From the NCBI RefSeq assembly GCF_008831285.2, contig NC_045140.1:3265528-3329527 (forward strand): DNA of 64,000 bases. Direction: 5' to 3'. Source of the stretch: Nymphaea colorata (Eukaryota > Streptophyta > Magnoliopsida > Nymphaeales > Nymphaeaceae). The position numbers were made by a program, and so were the translations under genes. Shown here in pieces: positions 37,401 to 50,694 of this stretch (within the stretch, counting starts at the first letter, position 1; every line of letters starts with the position of its first letter). The notes below the pieces were generated by a model. The model saw nothing but the letters and a program-made list of their open reading frames with translations, was not told the DNA's origin and searched no databases.

Positions 37401-38994
37401 AAAACATTCATGAAGTGTCCAATGAATCTGCCACAAATATTTTAGCAGGTTCATGGAAAATTAGAACTACTGTTCGACGAACCTATCCAAATATTTGGGT
37501 TTTCTGGACACTTCCTGAATGTATTTCTTTTATGTTTCCATTATCAACATAGTATGCTGCACTACTGCTAGATATCCACTTTCTAATCTTCCATCGTCTA
37601 TATATATATATATAATTTCAGGATCCGAAAAGGAAAATTGAAGCATCCATATTTTAAGTGCATGCAATGAGAAGATTTCTTATTTGTGTGCTTATTTTAC
37701 GTAAGTATTGGCTACATAAAATTCCCACAAAGAATGTGGATACATAATTAGTACTCTCATCTTAAAAAATTAAAAGGACGAATTAAAGAGAACCATGGAG
37801 AGACATATTTGGGCCTCAGGTTAAAAAAGTTAAGGCAAAAGACAAATTAAACATGCATGCATAGACATATTTGTGCCTAAATTTCTATTGCTTAACACAT
37901 CATCTATTCTTCCTTGTTTAGTAAGTCAAACTGGCAAAGATGCTGACATTTCTTTCAGCACATCAAGATACGTGAGAAGTAACTCAATTTCGTCTGGACC
38001 AGTTTCAAGAGAAATTACTTTTTTCTTAGTTTGATTTTTGTAGGCACTACTTTTCTATACTAATGCAATGGAAACAATATACTAATTAACACACATTTGA
38101 CTTATACTTGGCACATACAAAGCTCATTGACCTTGGAGTCCAGGAAAAAGAGATTTTTGGCTCTCATTCAAGGGAAAATACACTCCTTCTCATCACCTGT
38201 AAAGTATATGCATATTCTAAAAAACAATGGCATTTGAAATATAATGTTGTTAGAATGAATATGATTTATTCCCAACAGGATTGGCGCAACGGTTGGGGTG
38301 AGAGCTAGTAAGCAGTCAATCTCCGCTTTGAATTTTTGGGGTATCAACCCTCTGTCTTGCAAAAGATGGGAGTCACCTAAAGCTTTGAAAGCAAACTATG
38401 TATTGTATAGGGATGAAGGGATAGGTGGAGACTTTGGCCTTTTGGTGGGTGATGAAAAACTCCATCCACCTAAAGAATAAATATGAATTAATATTTCATC
38501 AATCTAGAGACTTTACGTCAAGATCGTCTGAGAAAATCTATAATCATATTAACAGTGGAAGATAATCAAACACCCATGTTGGATATTAAGATAAATAAAA
38601 GTATACGTGGTACACATTATAGTTTAAAATTCTGCCCAGCATGGATACATTAGTCTTAAGACGGCTTCGAGTGAGGAACACGACCATACGTTTGGAGAGC
38701 ATTTTAAGAAAGAATCTTGTGTTCTTCCAAAAAATGTTCCTAAAACACATGTTCCAAAAAATATCATGTTTTTTTGTTCTAGTGTTGTCTGAGATACTGT
38801 TTTTTAAACCATCAACCAAATGCTGAATGCCTAAAATAAGAACATAGTGTTCTTAAAATATGTATTCTAAGATTATGTGTTTGAAAAACGCATAGTTTGC
38901 CTTTTATCAAACAACCCTCTTAGACTTCGACGCTCCATCAAATCCCTGTGCAGTACTTCCATTATGTGATAAAAATGAAGATTTCCAGGGGACA
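34422..38994. other. Spacer with degenerate MITE fragments
   Basis: No gene supported. 37141-37260 resembles the AT-rich core of the CAGGGGCGGAG family. 37387-37560 begins TTAGGGGTCATTTGGTAGCA and contains the AGGTTCATGGAA / GAATCTGCC words of the MITE family at 8260. The open frames near 36100-36600 are low-complexity A/T and opposite-strand shadows. Confidence 0.4.
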
Positions 38995-39365
38995 TCTGCT
39001 AGGGTTTAGGTTATTTGTCACTCCAAATATTTCGGTGAGTGAAAGGAAATCTCATTCGGGGAGGCACTCTTAATGCTTCAACTTGTACATGGATGTCTTT
39101 TTTTGCAACACAAGGTGTTGACACCACGGGAAATTGAAACTTAGATTGGCTGCCCATCAGCCTCTGCCAGTTTGGAAAACTTCCGATCTTCCATGTCAAA
39201 ATAGGCGAAACATTCTTTTTAGCAGTAGAGCTTAACCCCTGCTTTATGAATTTGTAGTTGAGAGATCAGGCAATGAGGCAGAGGAAGAACAGATGTCGAT
39301 CAGTTTCCTCGTGATTCTTACAAACAACACACAACAAAAGATTAGATCCCCCCTTTCGACGTTGG
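38995..39365 (-). mobile_element. LINE retrotransposon remnant (RT zinc-finger, zf-RVT)
   Basis: The minus strand reads LLLCVVCKNHEETDRHLFFLC, a CxxC..H..C pattern of the zf-RVT region that follows the reverse transcriptase in plant LINEs and non-LTR-derived ORFs. After a stop codon come about 62 further residues including ILTWKIGSFPNWQRLMG. No reverse transcriptase core remains next to it, so this is a truncated 3' fragment. It is interrupted by at least one in-frame stop and is not functional. Confidence 0.65.
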
Positions 39366-40378
39366 ACTTCTATTTTCGAGTCCTCTCATTAATTAATTTG
39401 AAAGAAGAAGTTTCCGATTTTTAGTCAGACTTCCAAGGCAGATAGAAAATGTTGAAATTCAGCACATTGCATATGTTAAAGTTGGAGAATTATCTAGGAT
39501 TTTTCGATGTCACCCCAAGGAAGTGAATATAGATCTGGCACCCCAAGGGATAGAGGAAGGGTGGGACATCAGCTTTCTTTTTGGCCAGTAAGATGAAATA
39601 CTTTATTTGCTCACCCAACATTACATATAAATGTAAAACTTTGCACTAGTTATATTAATTAAGATCAAGCTTAGTTTTGAAGCCAAAGTCTGAATCCAAG
39701 TTCAAATTTGGATCTAATTACAATAGGATTCGATTAATTCTAAATCCTTATCACATCTACAGATATTGTCTCTTAATTTCAGCCAGAGATTATATCCTTG
39801 AATTCTGTTTTATAAGGTCTCCTCTCACCAGTTACACTCATTCCTATGTATGCACATGGGTATGAATGACTAAAATGTCTTTATTAAAGTGAAAATGAAA
39901 GACTTTTGAAAGGATAAAATAAAAATTATCTTGTAATGGAGAACCCTCCTAAAAATTATCTTGTGATGTATAAAAAGATATTTTCAAAAAGGATACAAAA
40001 TGAATGTAAAAAAGCTAAAATGTCTACTCTCTTATAAAAAAAATTAGAAAATGCCCACATCAAAACTATATTTGTTGCCTGCACACCTCCATGCACTCTA
40101 CTCAATCTCAGCCTATAAAGGGACGAGGCCGGTAGCTCCCCTTAGTAAGCCTATTGACATTGGCAACGTATTCAGTTCTCCATCTCTCTCTAGCTCTCAA
40201 ACAACTCTTGGCCAAGTTTTAGATTTCACGTGGTGACAAGCAGAGAGAGTTTTAGGCAGGTCTTCTTCTTATTCTTTCATACGGTAGTTCTTCTTTTTGT
40301 AGGGCTATATCTTATTCTTATATGTTCCCAGATATTTTTTTTGGATTTTCCTTGTAGGGTGTTGAGATCATTTCAACT
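39366..40378. promoter_or_regulatory. Upstream region of the RD21-type gene, TATA box near 40113
   Basis: AT-rich sequence that ends in a recognisable plant core promoter: CCTATAAAGGG at about 40112-40122, with CT-rich leader sequence (40175-40200) between it and the ATG at 40379. The promoter looks conserved even though the gene is dead. Confidence 0.45.
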
Positions 40379-42164
<1,786 letters not shown>

Positions 42165-44864
42165 TGATGATTTTGCTTTGTCATGGGAAAGTGACCCATG
42201 ACATACTATTCATTAATGAATAATGGGATGAAAAATAACACCATTCATCCTCAAGGAAAGGGTGCTTTGCTTTGTTTTTTCTTGGATGTCCTTTGAATGG
42301 ACATATGGTGATTTCAAATTGTCTGAAAATAGCGCATTTCCTTTTCATGGAAGGGATGGTTTGCTGTGTTTCTTATTAGATGTACTTTGCTTGGACATAT
42401 GGAGATTTGAAATTGTTTGCTAAATATATTTCATGTGCTGGAATGGAGATTCTCAATACATTGGGTCAACAACCTTCACACAAGATGTCTGGTTTTGTTT
42501 CTCTAAGAGTGTTTAATAGCCTCATATTTGAGGTCTGACACTGATCTGAAATTACTTTTATGTGGGGCCCAGAAAGTAAACAAACACTGGATTTCACCAT
42601 TATGTAAAAAAAAATGTTTAAGATACCAGTATATTGCCAAAACCACATATGAAATGGAGATGCCCAATTTTTATTGTGTTAACAACTTTACATGTGATGC
42701 CTTGTTTTGTTTATCTTAAGGAGTGTTTGATCGACTCATATTCGAGATATGAAGGTGATCTGAAATTCCTTTTATATGAAACCCACAAAGTAAACAAACA
42801 CTGGATTCCACCATTATGTTAAGAAAAAAAGATTTAACATACCAGTATATTGCCAAAACGTCATATTTGAGATAGGATGAGAGACTGACCTCAAATCCTT
42901 GGACTTGAGATCTCTAGTGATCTCAAATCATCACGGCTCTCATATCCGAGGTAAACAAAGGCCTCCTAAAGTACCCTACATAATTTTCTGCCCTTCTATG
43001 TCAGCATTTTCAAATTTTGGTTTATCAAAAGACATCATTTTCCAATGCCAATACTTGATTTGTTTGAACATTTGAAAAAATTCAACATGATTGTCTTTAT
43101 TTTGCTTGGGCGGCTTGGAGATAGTGTGTTCCTTTGTGAATGGGTGAAGTACCATTAGTAGTTTATGGGCTTGAAAGATGTGGCACACCTGCTGCACTGG
43201 GAGGTGGATGAATCTGCAAGGTAAAGGGATTGTAAAATTCTTGGCCGATCCAAAAAGATTCACATTTAGTTAGGAGGACAATCAGGTGCATGGTGGTGGA
43301 CGCAGCAATTCAACATGGCACACTATGTCAACGAATCTGAAGTCCTTTTGGATTAAAGATCTTGTTCTTCATACTCAACTTTGAAAGGGAGAAGACTTTC
43401 TTCGATTGGTTTGGTCTATGGAATGAATTGAAGTATTTACTCCTTTGGTCTGGTAAATAGCAGAAAGAGCTGAAGGCATGGATGAATTTCTCTATATGGC
43501 TAGTGCATTGCTACAGCCTGTCTAGTGAGAAGAGATAGGCAAAATTTGGTAGCTGCTGTTCGAAATAAGGCCTGAAGACTGTATGTTTGCAGGAGTGTAC
43601 CATGCTCAGGGGGGATTCAAATGGGAAGCACCAGAGCTTTTGGAGGCGATACTTGAGAAATTTCTCTCAGAGCCATGGAATAGTGAGAGTAATTGGTGGA
43701 CCAATGAGGTGGAGAACTGATTTGAAGCAGGCGAGTTATAATCTATTGCCTAATGGCAGATGCGCCAGGCCTGTAAAATCTATGTTTTTGAATTCTGATC
43801 TTGATTGCAAATTTGGTTTTGAGAAAATCTGTTTTGTAAAAACTTGGTTTTGAGAAAATTTTGTTCCATTACTAATTTTAGGAAGCCTGATTTTTGTGTT
43901 TGATTGACATGCCCCAAACCCAAATTTTTTAACACATTAATTCTTCTTAATCACATTGTGCTTGACTAACATAAAAATAGAACCATCACTCTCTGCCTGC
44001 ATATAGCTATATATAGATGGTCAATTGGCTTCGAAATCCTTTCTGGGGGCACTTGCACGACACTCTTATTTTAACTCAGTTTTGTAAAAAGTTGATTTTC
44101 TAAAAATCAGTTTTTATTTAATGAGTTTCGGAAATCTAGTTTGTGTATTTTATTGACACACCCAAAACCCATTTTTTTGTAAATAACCTGGGAAAAGTCT
44201 GCCACTTTTTGGAAAGCTAGATTGTAAAACAAGGTTTTTCTAATGCCTAGTTTTGATATCACCGAAATACTTTAAAAACACTATTCTGGAGGCAAAACTT
44301 AGCTCCATTGAGATCATAAAGAGAGAGAGAGAGAGAGGACGTTTTGACAATGGAGCAAACACATTTTTGCAAAACTTCAGCTTTTAAGATTCAGGGATCT
44401 CAAATCATCGGATCTTAAATTATCCCCGGGGCTTCCAAATGCTGCCATAATATAAACAAACACTAGATTTTAGCACTATGTGAAAATGGAGACTTCGGAT
44501 CCTCATTTTTGGGGAAAGTACCTTATATTTGAAGTTCAATGAGACAAGAGTCTGACTTTAAATCATGGATGTGAGGCTTCTAATAATCTCACATCACCTC
44601 AAATCTCATATCCAAAGCTATCAAATGCCCCTTAAAGGGTTCCAATGGTCAAAGATATTGATCTACACTCTAGCCAGTCCATAAACAGTAGTCAATAGAC
44701 TCTCAATCTCTTGCCTATTGTTTGTTAATGGAGTGTGACTTAGGAGAAAAGATTGTCGTGCTGCACTATACAAGTAAAACGTAAATACCGCTTAATTAAC
44801 AATACAAAAACAAGAGGTCAGAGGTTTCATTATTTTTCTGTATGCATTGGAAACTAAGGGGGCA
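42165..44864. other. Spacer with dispersed repeats; possible LINE trace
   Basis: No gene supported. 42500-42960 holds two related segments (GAGGTCTGA..GATCTGAAATT..ACAAACACTGGATT repeated near 42530-42620 and 42750-42840, spacing about 220 bp). On the minus strand 42980-43250 has a faint resemblance to a LINE zf-RVT tail (NHVEFFQMFKQIKYWHW), too weak to call alone. 43800-44260 contains repeated TTTTGTAAAAA / CAAAACCCAAATTTTT words of another MITE-like family. A GA run lies at 44322-44338. Confidence 0.4.
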
Positions 44865-44927
44865 TGGGTGTTCAGATCATCATCTTCCAAACCGGTTGTA
44901 TTAAAACTGGATTTTATGGAAACTAAG

Positions 44928-47900
44928 TGTAATCACCCCAAATTTTTTCAAAAAGAATGGCCTCTTTTATTAAAAACACAAAACCCAATTTTTGGATTTA
45001 AATTGGTCCAAAGCCATAGTCCAAATCCAAATTACATCCAAAAACCCAAGTTCAAATCCAAATCAAGCATTCAAGACTCATTTGTCCTTCCTTTTTGACA
45101 AAGAACCTCTTTTTAGAGGGCGATTTTGGTCTTTTTTTGGTAAACAAGACCCATTTGCTCCTCCTTTTGACAAAAAAAGCCTCTTTTTAGAAGGCAATTT
45201 TAGTCTTTTTAAAAAAAAAATTTAAATTTTGGGTTTTGACTCCAAAATCGTCTATAAATACCCCCACTTCCTCCCTCTTGGGTAAGATTGACCCTTGGGA
45301 GAAACTCTAGTGTATTGTCACTTGAAGACTTAGAGTTTCTCTTGAGCTCTCTCTCTCTCCCTCTTCCTCTCTTCATTTTCCTTTATAACTTGGAGCAAGC
45401 TACAACCCACTTGGAGGCATTATCTTGGAGCTTCACTTAAGGAGATTTTCAAGCTAAGGTGTTCATTTTCTCTAAGTCTTTCTCATTTAGAGGTATGTAA
45501 TCCAAACCTCACTCCATTCTTTATTTTCTTCCCTCTCATTTTCATCTTCCCATGCCCAAAGGAGATAGTTCTCTCTCTTTATTTTAGAGTCAAGAGGGTA
45601 TGCTTGAGTGCACCGGGAGCATAAGAAGATGAGAAGATCTTCCATTTCATGATTAAATCATGTTTTTTTTTTCTTGATTATAGTGTTGTTGTTGTTTTTT
45701 TTTTTTCTCTTCATTAACATGTACTTGTTATTATTGTTATTTCTCTTTCTTGAATATAGTTTGGTTGTTATTCTTTTTATTTTGTTATCATCTTCATCTC
45801 CCCTTGGCCAAATGAGATAACACTCAATATCTATTTTAGAGACAAGAGGCTATGCTCGAATGCACTGGGAGCATAGAAAGATGAGATGATCTTTCATTTC
45901 AAGCTTAAATCATGTTTTCCATTTTATTAAATATGATTTTGTCTTTCATTTTTCATGTTCTTCTTATCTTCATCTCCTCATGACCAAAGGAGATAACACT
46001 CAATCTCTATTTTAGAGACAAGAGGCCATGCTCGAGTGCACCGGGAGCATGAAAAGATGAGATGGTCTTTCATTTCAAGCTTAAATCATGCTTTCTATTT
46101 TATTAAATATGATATTATCTTTCATTTTTCTTGTTCTTCTCATCTTCATCTCCTCATGGTCAAAGGAGATAACACTCAATCTCTACTTTAGAGACAAGAG
46201 GCTATGCTCGAGTGCACCGGGAGCATGGAAAAATGAGATGATCTTTCATTTCATGTTTAAATCATAATTTCTATTAAATATGATATTGTCTTTATTTTTT
46301 TCTCATCTTCATCTCCCCATGGCCAAAGAAGATAGCACTCAATCTCTTATTAGAGATAAGAGGCTATGCTCAAGTGCATCGAAAGAATGGAAATATGAAA
46401 TAATCTATCATTTCATAGTTATATTATGCCCTCCTAGTTGAATCTTTCTCTTCCTATCATCCTCGCTCTCTCTCTCTCTTTCCTTCCTTGAATATTGTCC
46501 ATGTATCACCCATGCATAGTTGTTTAGTTTTCCAATTATATGTGAATGTATGATGAGAATGAGAGTATGGCTTGGGGTTCTCATTTTTATCTTATGAGTA
46601 ATTTTTGAGGTTGAGACTTATCCAAACCTGAGAAACCTTCACGAATATGTACATGTTAAAAATGCATTCTCATGTCATTGCATATAAGTTTCCTTCCTAA
46701 TCACCCCATTAGAAATCATAATGAGTGTCTCGTTATATTGTTTGTTTTCTTCCATACCTAACGGTGGAAGAAATATATCCCTTGTAATAACTAAGTAATA
46801 ACATTTTATAAATCATAGTTTTCAAAACATTTTCAAAACTAACCTCCTAATATGGCCTTAGGACTCAGTTTAGACTCTTGCATGAGTCCATGCTCCCCTC
46901 CGGCCAACATTAAACTTGAAGTTGGTAATCTTAAGTTATCCATTGATTTCTAATCTTGTGAAGGCACGTATGTATATACATATTATATACATCCATGCAC
47001 ACATGATAATCCCCTCATCTTTCTCTCTCTCTGCTTTCACTTTCTATTTTACAAATTTTCATATATGCATGAATGCGTATGCATATGTGCTCTATTTCAT
47101 CTCTTTTGAATATTTCATTCATCTTTTCAAGACAAATATCTCCACTTACGAAATTTCTTATACATACCCATATATACGTATGTATATTTTTCTTTTCCTT
47201 TAAAACCTCTCTTTTTCTCTTCAAATTAATACATTTTTTCTCTTACGCTTTCATATATGTGTATATGTGATAGTATGTACACATATATGCATGTCTTTCT
47301 CTACCTCTCTCTCTTTCTTTTCATAAGAGTGTTTTATCTCTTGTATTCTTTTAACATTCTCCTCTCACGAGCTTTCTATTTACCAACTTCATTAAGAGTA
47401 CAAACTAAGTAATGACTCAATATTGGAATCATGCTTGATAGTCTATAATCTATATTCATTTTCAAAAACTTTTCCTTCTTATATATAATAATTATAACAA
47501 CAAAATCTTAGATGTATGTTGTGGTAGGAATGACTTTAGATGGATATTGTGTTACATTCTTCCAATCATATAGGATAAATGCATCCATGCATTCTCATCC
47601 ACTTTATTTCACTTATGATCACAAGCACCTCTCCAAAAGAACTTAAGCAAGATGAGATAAAGCTCTAACTAGGTGGTAATCGAATTAGAGCAAAATCTCA
47701 AACCTACTTAAAGTCTTAAGAGAACACTAAAGTGATTTCAAAATGGTTTCACAAGTTTTTCAAATGATATTTACTAATCCAATTTTTTCCTCATAACATT
47801 TCACATTTTCAAGCAACTGTTCAAGAGTCTTTTCAAAAGTTTGAAACATCAAACTTTCAATATTTTCTATACCACATATAGAATCAAAAAGATGCTTAAG

Positions 47901-48075
47901 TTAAAATGAAATATGTCAATGATGAACATAGCCCTTGTATTGATTGCCTCCGGTAAAGGCACCGGGAACGGTTGATCCTCGTACCGACGGGCGAGTCTCT
48001 TTCTCTTTTATTTTCAAATAAAAATCTCATTTTTCTGGAGCACTCTAAATATCAAAAATTTTGGGGATGCGAACA
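44928..48075 (+). mobile_element. Solo LTR (3,148 bp) with CTAAG target-site duplication
   Basis: The element begins TGTAATCACCCCAAATTTT and ends ATTTTGGGGATGCGAACA, so it has TG...CA termini with a nested inverted CCCCAAAT/ATTTTGGGG pair. The same five bases, CTAAG, lie immediately outside both ends (44923-44927 and 48076-48080). No second copy of the terminal sequence, primer-binding site or gag-pol frame occurs inside, so it is a solo LTR left by LTR-LTR recombination. A TATA box (TATAAATA, 45253-45260) precedes a CT-rich leader, which is the expected LTR promoter in plus orientation. The length suggests a large-LTR Gypsy lineage; this is inference. It lies inside another small repeat, whose halves seem to be 44865-44927 and 48081-48238. 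Confidence 0.85.
45540..46440 (+). repeat. ~176-bp tandem repeat, five units, inside the solo LTR
   Basis: The phrase TTTTAGAGACAAGAGGCTATG followed by CTCGAGTGCACCGGGAGCAT and GATGAGATGATCTTTCATTTC recurs. The GACAAGAGG anchor (or its variant) starts at about 45589, 45841, 46017, 46193 and 46355, so the spacings are 252, 176, 176 and 162 bp. The first and last units are more diverged. The array lies downstream of the LTR TATA box, so it would be within the transcribed R/U5 part. Confidence 0.9.
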
Positions 48076-49175
48076 CTAAGTTCTTTTATGACTTTTAAAA
48101 CTTTTTTTTGGGCGACACATGTTTTTGAATAACCTAAAGGGAACCAAATTTTTTATTTATTTTTCAAAATCAGGTTTCGTCAAAACTGAGTTTGTCCAAA
48201 AACCTGATTAGTTTTGAAGTGTCAACCAAACACCCCTACATGTTATTAATTGTTGAATTCCACATATAGTTAAATAGTCAACAGACAAGAACGATTCGCT
48301 CGATTTCCAATTAATTTGTCAGGTTCCATTCTATTCAAACCAACCCTTCCAATTAGTTGGTTAATTGGTGAATCTCCAATCTGTCACATCGATACCAAGG
48401 AAGAAGAAAGACTAAAAAATATTAGAATGCCTACGTTGGTCAAATAATACTTCTATTACAGCTTTAAGTCTAACTGCATTCCCACAGCTTTGTTCATGAT
48501 ACTACTCTTATGCATCATATCAGTCATGAAGCAATAATATCGAAGGACTATAAACAGAGGGTATACGACCGGATGGCAGACTTCATAAACTCTTGCTCAC
48601 CCAAAACAAAAAGAGAAAGCATCTAATGACATTGAAAATAATGACATTGAAAATAGACAAATTGGGGAATCCATATCTCCATTGGATTACTACCCTCCCA
48701 CCAATGCACCAAGGTGAAAAATAGTCTTCGTCTTTTAAATTATTTGAATACTTCTTCAACATTTTGAAAATATCCCATGATTTGAGTGACATAACTAATA
48801 ATACACGTTGAGTACATTAGCCCTTACAATAATTGATGAGACCCTCATAGACTTTACTGGCATATAATGGAGAAGAAGCCAAGTAGATAAACTTTGGCCA
48901 ATTAATATAAATTCATATTATCGTGCTCTATGCATGATCAAATAAGAATGTATAATTGGATGTAATAATAATTGGATAGCCGAGCAACCCTCAACTACCC
49001 TACCCTGCGCATCATGCAATCACATGGTATAAGGTGGCTTCGCCCTTCATATTTGACACCTCTGAATTTTTTTTAATAGAAAGACATTATACACACGCAC
49101 TTCTTCATATTGGGTCGGGTCGGTCAGGGCTAGTTTTTTTTAGGTTCGGGCCCGATGCCCATGCTTAATGTCAGT
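48076..49175. other. Spacer right of the solo LTR
   Basis: 48081-48238 ends GTGTCAACCAAACACCCCTA and looks like the right half of the repeat into which the LTR inserted. The rest is AT-rich spacer with no gene. Near 49110-49165 a short GGGTCGGGTCGG/GGGCCCGATGCCC segment resembles the GC-rich family at 56192. Confidence 0.4.
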
Positions 49176-49607
49176 CTTATTTAAAAGATTTTGTTTCCAT
49201 AATAATAATTTCTGTATTTCTGCATGTATTTATTGTCACACTCTTGTACTTGATTTATAGTTATGTGTGGTGTCAGATCCTGCTTTCCATAATTCATACA
49301 TGGAGAGTTGTGATTATGCATTGTCTTCTATCCATACTTATCATGCAATATTTTCTTTCCAACCTTTAAGCATTGTGAGTTGCTATGATTGTGGAAAGAA
49401 ATAACACCTGCCCACAATGATAGCAACTTAGGTTAGAAAGAAACTATTGCATGATAAACTTGGAAAAGAAGACAACAAATGTTCACAATTCCCATGTATG
49501 AATTATGGAAAAAAGGATTGACACCACGAACAACTACAAATCAGGTACGTGGTTGTGGCAATGAATGCTTGCAGAAATTATTATGGAAACAAAATCCTCT
49601 AAATAAG
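49176..49607. repeat. Large near-palindrome (fold-back) at a Copia LTR
   Basis: The left arm 49176-49394 pairs with the right arm 49411-49607 across a loop of about 16 nt. Examples are TTGTTTCCATAATAATAATTTCTG near 49191 against its complement near 49572-49597, TCCATAATTCATACATGG (49286-49303) against CCATGTATGAATTATGGA (49492-49509), and TTGCTATGATTGTGG against CCCACAATGATAGCAAC. Arms differ by substitutions and small indels. The right arm is continuous with the Copia LTR, so the left arm is an inverted copy of part of that LTR. Confidence 0.85.
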
Positions 49608-50100
49608 GTTGAAGGAAACCCAAAAAACCTATTGTAATCAACCCACCTCTTGTATAAAATCTAGGGCAATGAAAGAAGACTCATCATCATTTCGATGACT
49701 GAGTACTGTGGATGTAGGACAATATCTGAATCACATTAAAAGTTCTCTTCTTGAGTATTTTTCATGGTATCACTGCGAGGTTAAAGCTCTTTCATGACCT
49801 TCTCTTGCTGATTTCTTTCCTGCTACTTCAAGGGCGTCGTCTTTAGCAATGTCATCAGCAAAGTTCTCCTTCCCTTCAAATGTGAATGTTGCTAATTTTG
49901 TTTTGATCAAGCTCAGATCCTTGGCCTCATAGAAAGCAAGGATGTTCGTGGGTTTATTGATGACACTATTCCAATTCCAAGTTCTACCATTAAAACTACT
50001 AAAATTGGTGAACCTGTCAACAGTCTTAATCCTTATTTCAATGCCCGGAAGAAATCAAACTGGTTGCTAAGAGGCTAGCTTACAAGATCTCTGTTTGATG
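49418..50100 (+). mobile_element. Copia-type LTR retrotransposon remnant: LTR end, PBS, gag start
   Basis: The LTR ends ...GAGTATTTTTCA at about 49764 and is followed at once by TGGTATCACTGCGAGG, a near match to the plant initiator-Met tRNA primer site. A gag start follows at 49849 (MSSAKFSFPSNVNVANFVLIKL). After a deletion and frameshift come LIESKDVRGFIDDTIPIPSS and FNARKKSNWLLRG*LTRSL, which are typical of Copia gag N-termini. A stop interrupts WLLRG*. No protease, integrase or RT remains and no 3' LTR was found. The left LTR border is guessed from TGATAGC at 49418. Confidence 0.75.
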
Positions 50101-50218
50101 CTTGTCGTTTGGTTGGCATAAGAAGGGTTTTAGTGAAAAAGCAGGTCGACAGAATGAAAAATCAATTAAAACTAAGATTAGAAGATGTTGTCAAAGTTCC
50201 ATAAGACAAACAAAGTGG

Positions 50219-50229
<11 letters not shown>

Positions 50230-50267
<38 letters not shown>
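50230..50267. repeat. (GA)n microsatellite
   Basis: Uninterrupted GA run of about 38 bp. Confidence 0.95.
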
Positions 50268-50272
<5 letters not shown>

Positions 50273-50444
50273 AAACAGAATGTTGGCCCTCATGCGGTCC
50301 TTCCTTTCTATAAATGGGCATGCTTTTTGCTTCTCTCTAATGGGGGAATTTGGTGACAAGAATGCAATGTTGCAGTATGTCATGAATCTTCAAAGGAATC
50401 TGTCTCAATCTTTCAAAAAGATTCATGGAATATTGCATTATGGA

Positions 50445-50445
<1 letters not shown>

Positions 50446-50518
<73 letters not shown>
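50446..50518. repeat. (AT)n microsatellite beside the inverted repeat
   Basis: Alternating AT run of about 72 bp, ending 38 bp before the left arm of the protease inverted repeat. Such runs are known breakage-prone sites; a link with the rearrangement is inference. Confidence 0.95.
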
Positions 50519-50519
<1 letters not shown>

Positions 50520-50523
50520 TCCG

Positions 50524-50694
50524 TTATGTCATCAATAAAATAGAAGATTCACATTTGATGGCTCCTCCACCTCTCGTACAGACCCACAAACTCTCTTCGC
50601 TTTCCAGATCCTTCTGATCGAACGTGATGCTCTCTGCCGCACCGGCGAGAACCAGGCTTATCAGCAAAGCCAAAGAGAAGGATTTAATCCACAT
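50524..50694 (-). pseudogene. Inverted 5' fragment of the DDEL cysteine protease gene
   Basis: From the ATG at 50694 the minus strand reads MWIKSFSLALLISLVLAGA and continues like exon 1 of the gene at 57543 for about 46 codons. Differences are Arg2 to Trp, then a one-base deletion after ESLW that shifts the frame (VCTRGGG). Homology ends near 50554. Only the signal peptide and the first part of the prodomain remain. The TATA box at 50825-50834 is intact, so transcription towards lower coordinates is possible. Confidence 0.85.

Noticed and set aside
42976-43263. Minus-strand frame with a faint LINE zf-RVT look
   Set aside because: The Cys pattern is incomplete and no flanking RT sequence is visible; not enough to call.
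47015-47270. Several overlapping open frames on both strands
   Set aside because: Low-complexity TATATG/CTCT sequence inside the solo LTR; no protein family resemblance.
50280-50543. Open frame rich in Ile-Tyr repeats
   Set aside because: Translation of the (AT)n microsatellite.
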